From: Ignelater luminosus
Taxonomy: Eukaryota > Arthropoda > Insecta > Coleoptera > Elateridae
Assembly (NCBI GenBank): GCA_011009095.1
Contig: VTPC01090688.1
Coordinates: 38,670-102,669, forward strand
Length of the DNA stretch: 64,000 nt
Direction of reading: 5' to 3'
Below, piece after piece: positions 32,706-44,539 of this stretch (the stretch's first letter is position 1; the number at the start of each line of letters is the position of its first letter). Under the pieces are notes generated by a model, which saw nothing but the letters and a program-made list of their open reading frames with translations, had not been told where the DNA came from and searched no databases. A program made the translations under genes and the position numbers.

Positions 32706-35094
32706 CAGTCATTTTGAAGTCAGAAATTAAACTTTCTCAGACTATTGGTGGAATGGAATTATCAGCAGGCTATCTTCACATATTTCTCCCACTATCAGTT
32801 TCTTCATGATTGAACTCTTTTGATCTGTTTGTATCGGAAAATAAACATCTATGTGTTTCTGATTTGATAGTCTTCTTTTTCATTTCATTTTTTATCGCGT
32901 GCAATTTACGTTAATTTAATCAGTGCATCTTCAGGGTGACTTCTAGATTCTGAACTAACCTACTCTCAATTAACTTTATGCCATTTTGAATATGAAAGCT
33001 CTTCTGGAAGTTTCTCAGTTAAAGTTGATAAAGTTTATTTATAATAATAAATTTATTCACATCGATGCTTTTCTTTATTTTGCAAATCTGTACTAAATGC
33101 AAACAAAACCTAAAAATTATAAAAGTCTGAAAAAGGTATATAAGATCACCAGTATGTGATATTTTATATGAATAAAAAGAATAGAAACGGAAGTACTGTC
33201 AGATTTGTTTAAAATTCTTTGTTTGTATAAATCACGTTTTTCAAAGCTAAAACATGCAAACCGAGAGGGTGTTTTGGAATGAATTGAAACCTAAATAAAC
33301 CTCTCTGTTGTGACTATAACTTTCGCCTTTCACATGCCTACAAAAAATATTGTAGTAAACAAAATGTCTGTTTATTTAATTTCTGGTTCGCCACAAAATT
33401 GTTTTCATTGTGAACCTCAATACGGTACTGCACAAAAATTCCTTCACTATGACCCAAAACCACCCTAATAATCATAAAATTTCTATTTTCAGAATAATTC
33501 GGCCAAAATACTCACGCAAGAGAGAAAAATAGAATTCATAGTTATATTTATGCGGGGTAACACGTTGATGAGTCTATTTGTACGTCGTGGTTGGTTGCTG
33601 TATAGGACATTAAAAAAAGGTTTACAACCTTATATGCTGCTGAAACGAGGTGCCAACTTTAAAATTGACGACAGAAACAACCAATGTAGCCCAAGAGAAT
33701 TCATTTTCACATATTAACGCTTACATAAATATACTTGAAGATGTCTAATAGTAAAATTTTTCCTTTGATCGTAACGAACTCTTTTGGAGCAAAAATTTTG
33801 TTTATTTCTGTTGAAATTATTTTTTAAATGAATTTCACAAACTTCAAGGTCTTTAAATACCTTAGTTTGTTATAAAAGTAAGTTAACTATGTTATAGATA
33901 TAGATCAAATCTATATGTATATATCCATCAATTAACATGAATCAATCTTTTGTTTTAACGATCAAAATAGTATCTTTACGATCGCTGGAAATACTGCAAA
34001 GTCCAAGAGTTTAAAGAATTTCTACAACTATTTAATAAATGATCTGCTATAGCTGCTCAAAACAGCATGCAATTCTCATTTGCAAGGCAAAAAATTTAGA
34101 GTTTGAAATCATAGTTAAGTGTAGTTCCTTGATGAAAACTGGGAATGCCCAGGAAACTGGACAGTATAACAATATTTATTTAGACTGCGAATTCCGTCAT
34201 GTCAAAGTGGATGATGGCATAAACATATTAATAACTGCTCTTAAATTACTCAATAAAACGGATGTTTACTAAAGAGCAATTCAAAGATTTCGTATACGTA
34301 AATACCCTTAATTTATGTGCGTTTTAATGAAATCGCATCTACGTTTATGTAAACAAACGTAAATATTATCATTTTAAGTTTTTCATCCCTGTAGTAATTT
34401 TCACAATTGTGTCGTTTTGTTATTCATTTCTTACCTTGACAAAGTATATTTATTACTGCACGAAAAAACAATAAAAATTAAAATTCATTTAAATCCGGCT
34501 GAGAATTGTTGAGAAATGTAAAGTATAACCTAACTTTTTTTTTTTATTATAAAGCAGTACCACTCAACTTGCTCTGAAAGTATTTGGACTTTGATCATCT
34601 TAAAGAGCAGGTACAAAGTTCTGGTAATTTAGTACAAACAAAGAAAGTAAATGAAAAGAAGTCAGAAGCAAGACAAAGTGAGCATGGAACACAGCACGGG
34701 GGGCATTCTTCAATTTCCTTCCAAATATTCAATCTAAGACTTACAAGTAGAGTCTGAACATTTATTGGTACCTATCATTTTTAGATTATCTTGAAAGAAA
34801 TTATTGGTGTTTAGTGATATAACCATTATTTACTAATTAAAGTTAAATTAATTCGTTTTGGTAAAGAAACAAGCCGACTAAAATGTTATACTAGTAAAGT
34901 AATATTTTAAAATAAAATTTTTAATATAAAAATGTATACTAACTAATGATTCAAAACACCTCAAAATCTTGTAAAACAAAAAAGTTCATACCATAAAGTC
35001 AACGTGTACAATCTCATTTATTTCAGTCTGTTTCTAAAAAACTCATAACGATTTGTGTTTGATTGGTATTATGAATAAATAACTTGTGCGGATA
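32706..35094. other. Background sequence, no recognised gene
   Basis: AT-rich. A 77-codon frame at 34039-34272 (+, begins MICYSCSKQH) has six cysteines but no signal peptide and no family that I know. No splice or poly(A) context supports it. Confidence 0.4.
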
Positions 35095-36160
35095 TACCTG
35101 ATGCGGTCCGAAAAAAACCGCTAGCTTTTTGATCGCCCGAAACGCCCAAATGGCCTTACAGGTATATGAGATTCTAACGGCCCGAAAGACCCGACAGATC
35201 CTAATGGTCAGGCGACAAACCCAAACGGCCGCGACCAAGAAATCCGTACCATCTACGGTGCAGTACGAGAATGCTCCTTTTCGGTTCAGTTTGAAAATAA
35301 TGTTTATCCGGATCAGTACAAAGATTAAGCCTGTTCGATTCAGTACAAACAAGATCTCGGTCCGGTGCAACAGGAAAATTTTCCGCTTCGGTTTAGTACG
35401 AAAGTAATGTTTATCCGAGTTAGTACCGGTTCAGTGTGAAAATAGTGCACCTGAGTCAGCACGAAAAAGATCTCGGTTTGGTGCAGTACGAGAATAATAT
35501 AATAATAATGGTCCGAAAAGCCCGACCAATGCTAGGCTTGACAAATTCAACAAGCCCCACAGGGTCAAAGGTACGAACGATTAGATAGGTTCCAAACGGC
35601 CGGATAGACCCGAGCGACTCAACAGGCCGAATGGCTTGGGAGGCCCGACAGGGCCAAAAAGCCCGATATATTTTTAAATTGAAGTTCGGCGCGATTCAAA
35701 CCCGAATTTCGGGTCGGCCAGCTCTACTCGAAGCTGATTTGAATTACAAACGACTGGCGTCACTTGATCTTGACTTAGATTTCTCGAGTCAGTACTGAAA
35801 GGATTTCAGTCTGGTGCAACAGGAAAATTCTTCACCTTGGTTCAGTATGAAAGTAATTTTTGTTCGAGTCAGTACGACGATCCTCCGGTGCGGTCCAGTA
35901 AGAAAATAGTACGTCTGAGTTAGTACAAAACAGATCCCTGCTCGGTGCAGTACGAAAATCTTTCGCTTCGGATCAGTACAAAAATAATGGCACGAAGAGC
36001 CCGATCAATATCCAACAAGCCTGAGAAGCCCGAACGAACCAAAAGGCCCCAACTACCAAGTAAGTCTGAGTGACCTGAAAGACCCGAACGACCCGAGCGA
36101 CCCGATTCACCGAACGTAGGCTCAAAAAGCCCAATAAGTTTTTAAACTCAAGCTTCAGAC
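35095..36160 (+). repeat. Composite higher-order repeat, GC/CpG-rich
   Basis: Two kinds of short repeat alternate. Type B uses the words 'ggcccgaaa', 'gacccga', 'aaaagcccga' (about 35105-35235, 35505-35690 and 35985-36150). Type A uses 'agatctcggt', 'cggtgcagtacgaaaat', 'cgcttcggttcagtacgaaa' and 'atgtttatccgagtcagtac' (about 35239-35500 and 35785-35985). The order is B-A-B-A-B, so an A+B block has been duplicated. Its composition stands out sharply from the AT-rich surroundings. No protein is evident. Confidence 0.7.
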
Positions 36161-39100
36161 TGGGTCTAGTAAAGGTTCAACTAAGAAAGTATTTGTGGAG
36201 GCCTTGAGTTTCGATATCCCGATGTCTAGGTCAAAGTATTCCACATTCGGCAAAAGTTTGCAATGATTACTTTTTGCTTTTGGATATCAAAACCGATGTA
36301 GTGTTTAAGATGATGTAAACTGTTATGTCAGCTTTAGACATTAAGACCAAAGGGGCACCGAGCTAACCCTGAAAATAAACAGAAAGAAAATCCTGTAAGC
36401 TACCACCCAATATTTGTTTCATGTTGCAGATTGTTTTTGATTGGTCTTGCTTTTTTATTCTTCTTTTAAAAATTGACTTTACAGCAGAAAAAGACTAAAT
36501 CCTTGTTAAACCATTGGCTTTAATCGCAACAATTTCTGACCTAACTTCGATAACCTCCTTTTTCCAAGGTTACTTAGGAAATGGATTTTACGAAATATTA
36601 GTCAAATTTGAAAGAATGCTCAAATGTCAAAGGTTATCTCGGACACAAAGACAGTGGTATCCCCTTCTGTTAAACAGTCTTGAAGTCAAATATATATATT
36701 TATTTAGGGTCTGCTTGGTTCAAATACATTTATCACTTTCTTACTTTTAGCCATAAAATGTGCTCTATTTTAGCGCTGAACACCCTGTATAAATTAAGTC
36801 TGAGCAGACTAGTTAATTGATAACCTTGGGCATCTCGTTTCTAAAACCATAAGAGGCAACTAAGTCTAATCTGACATGGAATAACCAAATCGTATCCTGA
36901 TGTAGATGGTCTCCTGTGACTCTAAAATTTTAAATGCTAATACAGTAGTTTGAGTGTAGATCTCCCACTTCTGTGGGAAAAACAAAAACTGGGCGTGAAT
37001 CAGCCCGAAGTTTCTCGGACACAATATAAGCTAAAACATGAACGTAGAAACTATGACATTTGATAGCACTAGCTTGTGCCAACTGGTATGAAGTTAGAGT
37101 AGTATGAAGCGCTAAATATATTCGTCCTAACGGCAAGGAGCAATTATCAAGAGTCCATTAACCAAGCAGCTTTTTGAACACCCTAATTTCTGTTAATAAA
37201 AAAACTTGAACAAAGAATCGGTAGGGTGTTCAACTTTAAGGGCACTGGGGGGAAACTCACTGTAGTTCTTGATAAGATCCTTAAGATCCGTGATTGGAGA
37301 AGAAAACATGCGACTACTTTGGGTTTCTTTGAAAGCGAACAGGAAGTTGGCTTTATGATCAAGTGTACTTGGTCACCAGAATGATGAGAATAATTTTTAT
37401 CTGAATTATCTCTATACTCTTAGAAACCCTCAAAACCAATCGCAAACATAAAAAATATTAATTAGAATCTTTTAGAAATATCAATAAAGCGTTGTAGGTA
37501 GTATGATGTTGGGGAGCTAACAAATGATTTGGACAAACATATGGAAGTTTGTTAAAATGTTACATTCGGTTTTCTACAAAAGTATCTAAATCAAAGCATT
37601 ATTTCCAAAGGTGGAAACTAAAAGCATAAAACAACCCAAAATGAATAGGATTTAGATGTACATGAAAAATACCAGATGCGTCAACAGTGCTAGAGACCTC
37701 TAAGCAAACTACACAAAAACTTTTGTAAATCCACATCCAAAGATAGACAGTTGTCAATTCAAAAAGTAAAGTATTTTGAAGTCCAGCAATGCAAATCAAA
37801 TTTGCTAAGACGTGCCTTCCTAACTGCGTAATGAAATCAGTAATGTTTTACGGAAGAATAGTGAGTGGCTTCTGCTATTGCCACATCTTTCTATCAGACC
37901 AAAATTTTGAGGTAATCTCAGGTTGAAGTATACGTAGGAAGTTATCTTCTTCTTTGAGAACGTTGGTCTTTCTTTCGTTTTGCACTTACTACAGTTACTA
38001 AGGCGTCGAAGATTTTCTTATGGACTATACAATGCCGTTTGCTTCCTAAATTGGATCTGATTTCATTGTAATGTCCGTTTACATTCATCATCCAGTAGCT
38101 CTGACTCAAATTTACTGGAACACGTCTAGAATATCAGTAGAAGATGAGAAAGAAGAAATACTAGCAGTGGAAATAATTTAAAAGTAAAGCCAGTTAATAA
38201 TAAGCAAATTAAATTATTAATCCAATGATAACTCTCAGTTTTTAGTGAGCTCCGGTTGTGAGTATTGTAATGCTCTATTTTAGAAATGACCTTGAGAAAT
38301 GGCATTCTTGTTACAATTTGGGGATTCTGGGGTTATAATAAGCAAACGTTTTTTTTTATCAGCAACAATATTTTATAAAAATAAAAATTATGTCTTTTAG
38401 TACAGTATGCAAGAAAAATAACTTACAAATATTATTTTTATTTCACACAATAGTATGTATATGTACTCATTTGAAACTAAAGTGCAATTAAATATCTCTA
38501 AAATTACAACCTAAAATATTCAAAAACAATAAATCAGAAATTCGAGTTAAAAAAAACTAAAAATGCAGTTAATAATGTGCTAAGGTAATAACCAACATTT
38601 TTCTGAAACTATTAAATAAATTTATAAATATATGACTCAATTTAAAGCTTGAAAGAGTTTTTTAAATGAGTAAAGAGCCGAGGTGTAAATTGAAGACTTA
38701 CAGTATTATAAAGGTATATTCTAGTCCAGGCTTTTCGCCAAAGTACACAAAACTCCCAGACAACTTTTTATGCTTGTGTCTCAATATATTTTTCTCTAAC
38801 ATTTATTTTCTTTAAAATTATGTCTCGAAATTAAAATCTAAATTAATAACTTAATTAAAAGAAGCGTGCAAGAAAGTCATTATAATTAAAACTAAATATT
38901 TATTTTTTACCACGCATCAGCTAGGCAGTGGTATTACAAGAAAAATCTCATCGGGACTTTAAAACAAAGTTAAATTGTCATTTTGTCAGACGGTGATCCC
39001 ATAGGCGCCCGTCATTTAAAAAATTTATAACGTGACAAAATTATAAAACAACAACCAGAAAATATCGTAAATTTGTTTGATTTAAATAAACAAATATAAT

Positions 39101-39696
39101 AGTTAAAATTGGCACAAAAATTATATTTAGCACTTAGGGGTTAATGTATTCGCATTTCCCTATTTCAAAATAAATCACACGAAATGTTTTTTAAAGCGTT
39201 GCTTGAGAATCTTAAAAGATATGAAGCATTTCGGAAGAATTAGCCGTTACAATGTTAGATGTAAAAGAGGGGAGGATTTAGTTTTCAAAGAAACAACTGT
39301 CGAGTTTTTTTCATGATTTAAAAGACAACTTTAATTTACTTATTAGTATTTAGCTTAAAACTGCCGTTCCTTTTTCAAAGCAACATTTCTTTTGTTTTTT
39401 GCATAACGTAAAATAATACGATCATAATGACATAAGAAATATTTGATCAAGGTAACGAAATATAAATCGCCATTGAACTAAAACATTCGATTAATTTCAA
39501 TGATTATCATATCAATTTACAGACACATACAAATTGCAATTATTTAAGGATAGTTAGTGATTGAGTTTTACTATTTTTGTTTTTTTATAAATTTAAGCAA
39601 TTTTTTTAGGATGTTAGTTTGTTCACAACTAAATCCACACTATCATCAGAGCAGGCCTGGGACAACCAGTATTCTCGAACTTATATTACTTAACAA
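36161..39696. other. Background sequence with isolated transposon-end motifs
   Basis: AT-rich. GAACACCCTGTATA at 36778-36791 looks like a terminus of an insect DNA element, and a hairpin built on the same word lies at 37174-37233. Otherwise nothing could be recognised. The sequence becomes very AT-rich towards the gap. Confidence 0.4.
37174..37233. repeat. Hairpin with 12-bp perfect arms
   Basis: TTGAACACCCTA (37174-37185) and TAGGGTGTTCAA (37222-37233) are perfect inverted copies with a 36-nt loop. The arm contains the GAACACCCT word seen at transposon termini. Confidence 0.65.
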
Positions 39697-40096
39697 NNNN
39701 NNNNNNNNNNNNNNNNNNNNNNNNNNNNNNNNNNNNNNNNNNNNNNNNNNNNNNNNNNNNNNNNNNNNNNNNNNNNNNNNNNNNNNNNNNNNNNNNNNNN
39801 NNNNNNNNNNNNNNNNNNNNNNNNNNNNNNNNNNNNNNNNNNNNNNNNNNNNNNNNNNNNNNNNNNNNNNNNNNNNNNNNNNNNNNNNNNNNNNNNNNNN
39901 NNNNNNNNNNNNNNNNNNNNNNNNNNNNNNNNNNNNNNNNNNNNNNNNNNNNNNNNNNNNNNNNNNNNNNNNNNNNNNNNNNNNNNNNNNNNNNNNNNNN
40001 NNNNNNNNNNNNNNNNNNNNNNNNNNNNNNNNNNNNNNNNNNNNNNNNNNNNNNNNNNNNNNNNNNNNNNNNNNNNNNNNNNNNNNNNNNNNNNNN
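39697..40096. other. Assembly gap, 400 N
   Basis: Exactly 400 undetermined bases. A round number like this may be a placeholder rather than a measured length. Frames running across it have no meaning. Confidence 1.
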
Positions 40097-41149
40097 GATT
40101 CCCCTTTTTGACTTGACTGCGTTCTTTACTTCTAACAACAACCACCAAATCGGCAAGAAATTGATGCAAGAGCAATAAAACAGAGCTCATACTTTGATCT
40201 TATCAAAGTCTTAACTTAGATATCTCATCTGATAATATTTTAAGTAGATTTTACATGAATTTCATTCGCGCGGGAACAAATTGTATTGGCCCCTGTTTGG
40301 AAACTCGCAAAATACTGAAGAATGCCCAGTAAGCAGGGTGACATCTAGTTTATGTGATTTATTGGTCATCAGTTACAATACATTCACATTTGAAGACGTT
40401 ATTTAATAGCAAAATCAATACAGAATAAGAATGACGTCTTAACGACGTCAATGATTCGGATTCGTTATTGTCGACGAAGCATGTCCAATTAATCAAATAA
40501 ATATGACATCATTCTACTTGCTGGGTACTGCTCTATAAGAAAAGAATACACAGTTTTAAGCAATTTTGTGTTTTAGAGGTAAAGTAAACAAAGATTTTCA
40601 TTTTCCGATTTGTTTTTGATTCATACTCTGCTCTACTGATATCTTATTTCAGAATTCTATGTGGTTATCAAGAAAAAAAAGATGCCATAAGAATTAACTC
40701 AGAAATCAAGAATCTGATTTTCTTTTATTGAAGGATTTTGTTTTGTGACTGATGCAAAATGTTGAATGGGATCTGAGACTATCTATTGTTTACATTCTTC
40801 CTTGCCGATATTTCCGACTATTACTGGTAAAAATTAGTAAAAAACATTTTTTTCTTCGATTGGAACCATTCGTATAGAAATTGAAAAGTCATTTTCAGTT
40901 GTGAATCACGGTAATTTAAGCTAGAAGATGATCGCAATATTGTCAACTGTACAACTATGAACCAGAGATGAGTAAATTTGGGCGGACTCGGTCCAAAGGA
41001 TTTGAAACGAGGCGGAATCGATCCGGATCTAGAATGAAAACGGATCGTCTGGTTACAACTTCCAGGATCCATTGGTACTGTATCTATCAAAGCCGGACTG
41101 GTTCATCAATCTCTACTGTTAACTGTATTCATTACACTTGTTTTTCGTA
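40097..41149. other. Background sequence, no gene seen
   Basis: AT-rich, with a few direct palindromic words such as GACGTCTTAACGACGTC (about 40433-40449). No gene recognised. Confidence 0.4.
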
Positions 41150-41600
41150 GAAGGCTGGTGACCATTTACGCACTTTTGAGGGCTTCTTCAACCGTGCTGG
41201 TGATGATGAACTTTTTTTGCCGGACGTATATACTTCTCGATGGGTGGAGATGTAGCATAGACGTGGACTTTGAGAGCAAGGTTAGCTGGCGTTCATTTAG
41301 TCAGGTGGTGGGGAGCGATAGAGTGTGTTTTGTGGGACAGCGCGTCTAATGTTGTTATTGTTTAGATTTCAAATTGCTGGGACCGCAAACTTACTAAATC
41401 TGCGTCTTGGTGAGCGTTTGGAAAGCGGAACGAAGAAAGCATATACCCGGCATCGATAGTCTCGCCCTTCCCAAAAGCAATGACGACGTACGCCTGCAAC
41501 GCTATGACGAAAGGGTTTTGCTGAATCTGGGAGTCTACGTCCATCAGTAAACGTAGGGTGATCCCGGTTTGGTAATGGGAAGGAGGTCGGCAGATGGTGG
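41150..41600. other. GC-richer block with protein-like stretches, unassigned
   Basis: After an acceptor-like sequence ending in TTTTTCGTAG at 41149, the frame from 41150 reads KAGDHLRTFEGFFNRAGDDE and further protein-like residues to a stop near 41251. Another frame stays open to 41349, and the minus strand is open from 41544 to 41362. Composition differs from both flanks. I could not place these in any family. It may be an exon or a piece of an old mobile element. Confidence 0.3.
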
Positions 41601-41952
41601 CATTCTTCAGAGCAGGGTGTTGGACCTATAAACTAAGGACGAGCACGGTGTGCTGAAAAGGGAGCATGAAAGTGACAAAAACATACACGACAGAGAGCAA
41701 AGAAAAAGACAGAATGGAATGCACAACCGAGATGGAGAGGAAAAAAATAATAGCTATGGTTAGCATAATGGACAAACTGTCGATATTAGGACAATGTCAG
41801 TTTAGGCAACATTGAAAAGAAATAGTGATCAAAAAGTGTTCAGTTTCAGGACTATTGACCTGACAGTTCCAAGATGTACCAATAAAGGAGTTTTATTAGT
41901 GCACTCAAAGTTATCAACTTTAGTATACAGGATGTCTTCTTCTGACAATACA

Positions 41953-41980
41953 TTCTCTCTCTCTTTCTCTCTCCCTCTCT
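41953..41980 (+). repeat. (TC)n microsatellite
   Basis: Imperfect run of CT dinucleotides, interrupted by TTT and CCC. Confidence 0.85.
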
Positions 41981-42267
41981 GCGTCCATTTGAGCACATCG
42001 CATCTTTAGAAAATTTGAAAGATTTTAGTATCGAACTCGCTTGTAATAAAAATGTGATGATGATTCACGATCTTCTCTAATCAGTCACATACCCAACACT
42101 ACATTGGTATGTAAGTAATTATGTCTAACTGGAGAATTAAGAGGAGGTATCTAGTTAATTGATTTCTAAATTACTTATTTCCAGTAAATTTCATCACGGT
42201 TGGCTGCGTTGAATTAGAATAGAAAATGCAAATAAAACATAACACTACCATATTACTTACTATTTCA

Positions 42268-42311
42268 GTAAACACAGCAGTACTGAATTTTCTTTTCAGT
42301 ACTGTGTTTAC
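42268..42311. repeat. Strong 44-nt hairpin
   Basis: GTAAACACAGCAGTACTGAA (42268-42287) pairs with TTCAGTACTGTGTTTAC (42295-42311). The 17 bp on the right all find partners, leaving a 3-base bulge on the left arm and a 7-nt loop. Shorter than a typical microRNA precursor. Confidence 0.65.
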
Positions 42312-44539
42312 GTTTTTCATTATAAACTGTACTTTAGAATCCAACTAATACGCATTCGGTACGTAAGAACAAGTGAAAGTTCAAAATATTATTCTTACAA
42401 AAAAAAGAAAACAATTTAGTAGGTTATTGTAATACGGAAATCGTGTTCTGCATAGTGTAGGTGTAAATGTATACATTTTAAACAAAATTAAAATAGGTGT
42501 CGTTTATTATTTTAGTAAAAATATTTTTATGACCTACCCCAAAGTTGCTAGTACAGTGCCAGAGTAAGCAAAGAAGCAAATCATTGTCAAGGTAAGTTAC
42601 ATACCAGTTTAAAAAATATACGGCTGTTGAAAAATTTGAAAAATATTTTCTTTTTTGTTCTTTAACCTGAGAGAAGAGGAGAAAAAAAAACAAATTAATT
42701 TTAAATTTATTTTATTAAATTCAATTTACTAATTTATTGGAAAGCTTGAAATATTAAAAGAATAAAAACAACGAAAAATGAACAATTTTATCGCTGCTTA
42801 AATTTTGGAATTCGTTGTTGTTATACATTAATAATTCAAATCTACCCCGATACTATTAAATTGCATTTCTCTGTCACCCCTGGCCCAGGGGCGTGGTAGG
42901 TTTTATTGTGTTGATACTAGGCCTAACGCAAGTGCTCTGCAAATATACATTTCGTATTAACTTTACCACCCCAAAAAGCCGCACCTCTCTAAATGATATT
43001 GGTTTATTTTACGGTGACAATAAAATTTCCATTTTCATATTATGTCACCACGGCATAATGCCACGATTAAATGTGTTTTATATAAAAAAAGTGTATATAT
43101 AAGTATATTCTGTATTTTATATAATTTGTTTATTTATAGGATTAATTACAAATTTCATTTGATTTGATGTAAATACGAACATACACATCAAATATTATGT
43201 TGTAAATTTTAGTAGCTAATTTATCAACTAGAGATGCTAAAAAGTGAAATTATAACCTTAAAAAATGCAAATTAAATTTGTTTTTTAGCTTTAAATTTAC
43301 AATATAAAAAAGGTGCTCTGGGTATTTTAAAAGAATATCTACGAACATCTGTCTTCCCTCTCTATAATCCTGATCCGACACAAACTAACCAACCCTCTTC
43401 ACAGATCTGCTACAAATTGCCTCTCGATTAACCGTGAAACTGCCTGTTTGTTACGCTACTTAAATTGGTTTCGTCCCTCCCATAATAAGGTCTATTATAA
43501 AGATCTATACGTTTTTAATTTACTTTGGTTTAGGATGTCCATATTGTTGAGAATTAATAAAAATTGAATTGATGGGCATTTAAATTTCAATTGTTTCTCT
43601 TTGTTGTCAGAGTGATTTTCTTAGTCTTATTTAAATTGTTGTATGCGCTCTAACAAAAAAAAAAAAACTAAGTAGTAATATTTTAGTATTGTGACGTTAC
43701 AATATTAGCATCGATCAGATTCATTTTTGTACATTATAAACTTTAAAAACCATGTCGATTTACAAGTGCTCAAAGTATTGCTAAGGTTGTAGTTAAAGAT
43801 AATTAGACAGTGGTTACTTTTGGTAAACCAAATTATTAACTTAACTTTTTTGGCAAAAAATGCAACAACACAATCTTTCTTATATCAATTTTATTTTGAT
43901 ATAATCCATTTCTTTTGGTCATCTGGAAAAAGTTTGAAGACGGTAGACCAGGAGACTAAAAGGTAAAGTCAAGAGAAATACTAGAACGCGGACACAGAAA
44001 TGGGTAAGTTTTTGAAAAGAAAAGTTGTTGGTAATAATTTTTATTACCTTTTACCTAAAGCTATACAGACAGCAGACCATTAAATTGGAAGTTTTACTGT
44101 ATCACACTTGAGTATTTAACCTTTGAGATACTAATAGATGGGCAAAAACTAATTGAGAATCAAAACTCTTTCTTATACTCATTAAATTGGGAATTTAATA
44201 TTAAGCGAGTCAAAGGGACCAAAAAGATTATTGATTGAATCTGGCAAGTCCGACTCTTGGCTAGATAAGAAATGGTAAACTTATTTTCATCGATAAGCAA
44301 AAGAATAAAAGATGGAAGAGTTTTTAGAGTTGTGGCAAGTCAATGTTCAGTTTTGTTTTTCAGTTATCACATGTACTAAAATATATGTTAAGAGAATTTT
44401 GGCTAATGGTTTCTTAAGCTTGTTCAATTATTATCATTATATGTTAATATATTGAAGGACCTGTTTAGCATACTTGGACTACTAGTGCTAGTATAAAATT
44501 CACAGCTCATTCAGTTACTATTACTACTACTACTACAAG
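42312..44539. other. Background sequence, no gene seen
   Basis: AT-rich. It contains a short trinucleotide run, (TAC)n, at about 44515-44536. The frame at 42893-43102 (+) has a hydrophobic start but no poly(A), splice or cysteine pattern to support it. Confidence 0.4.

Noticed and set aside
34039-34272. 77-codon frame with six cysteines (MICYSCSKQH...)
   Set aside because: No signal peptide, no regular cysteine spacing and no splice or poly(A) context. Probably chance.
39557-40190. Open frames of 156-184 codons across the N run
   Set aside because: Most of their length is undetermined sequence.
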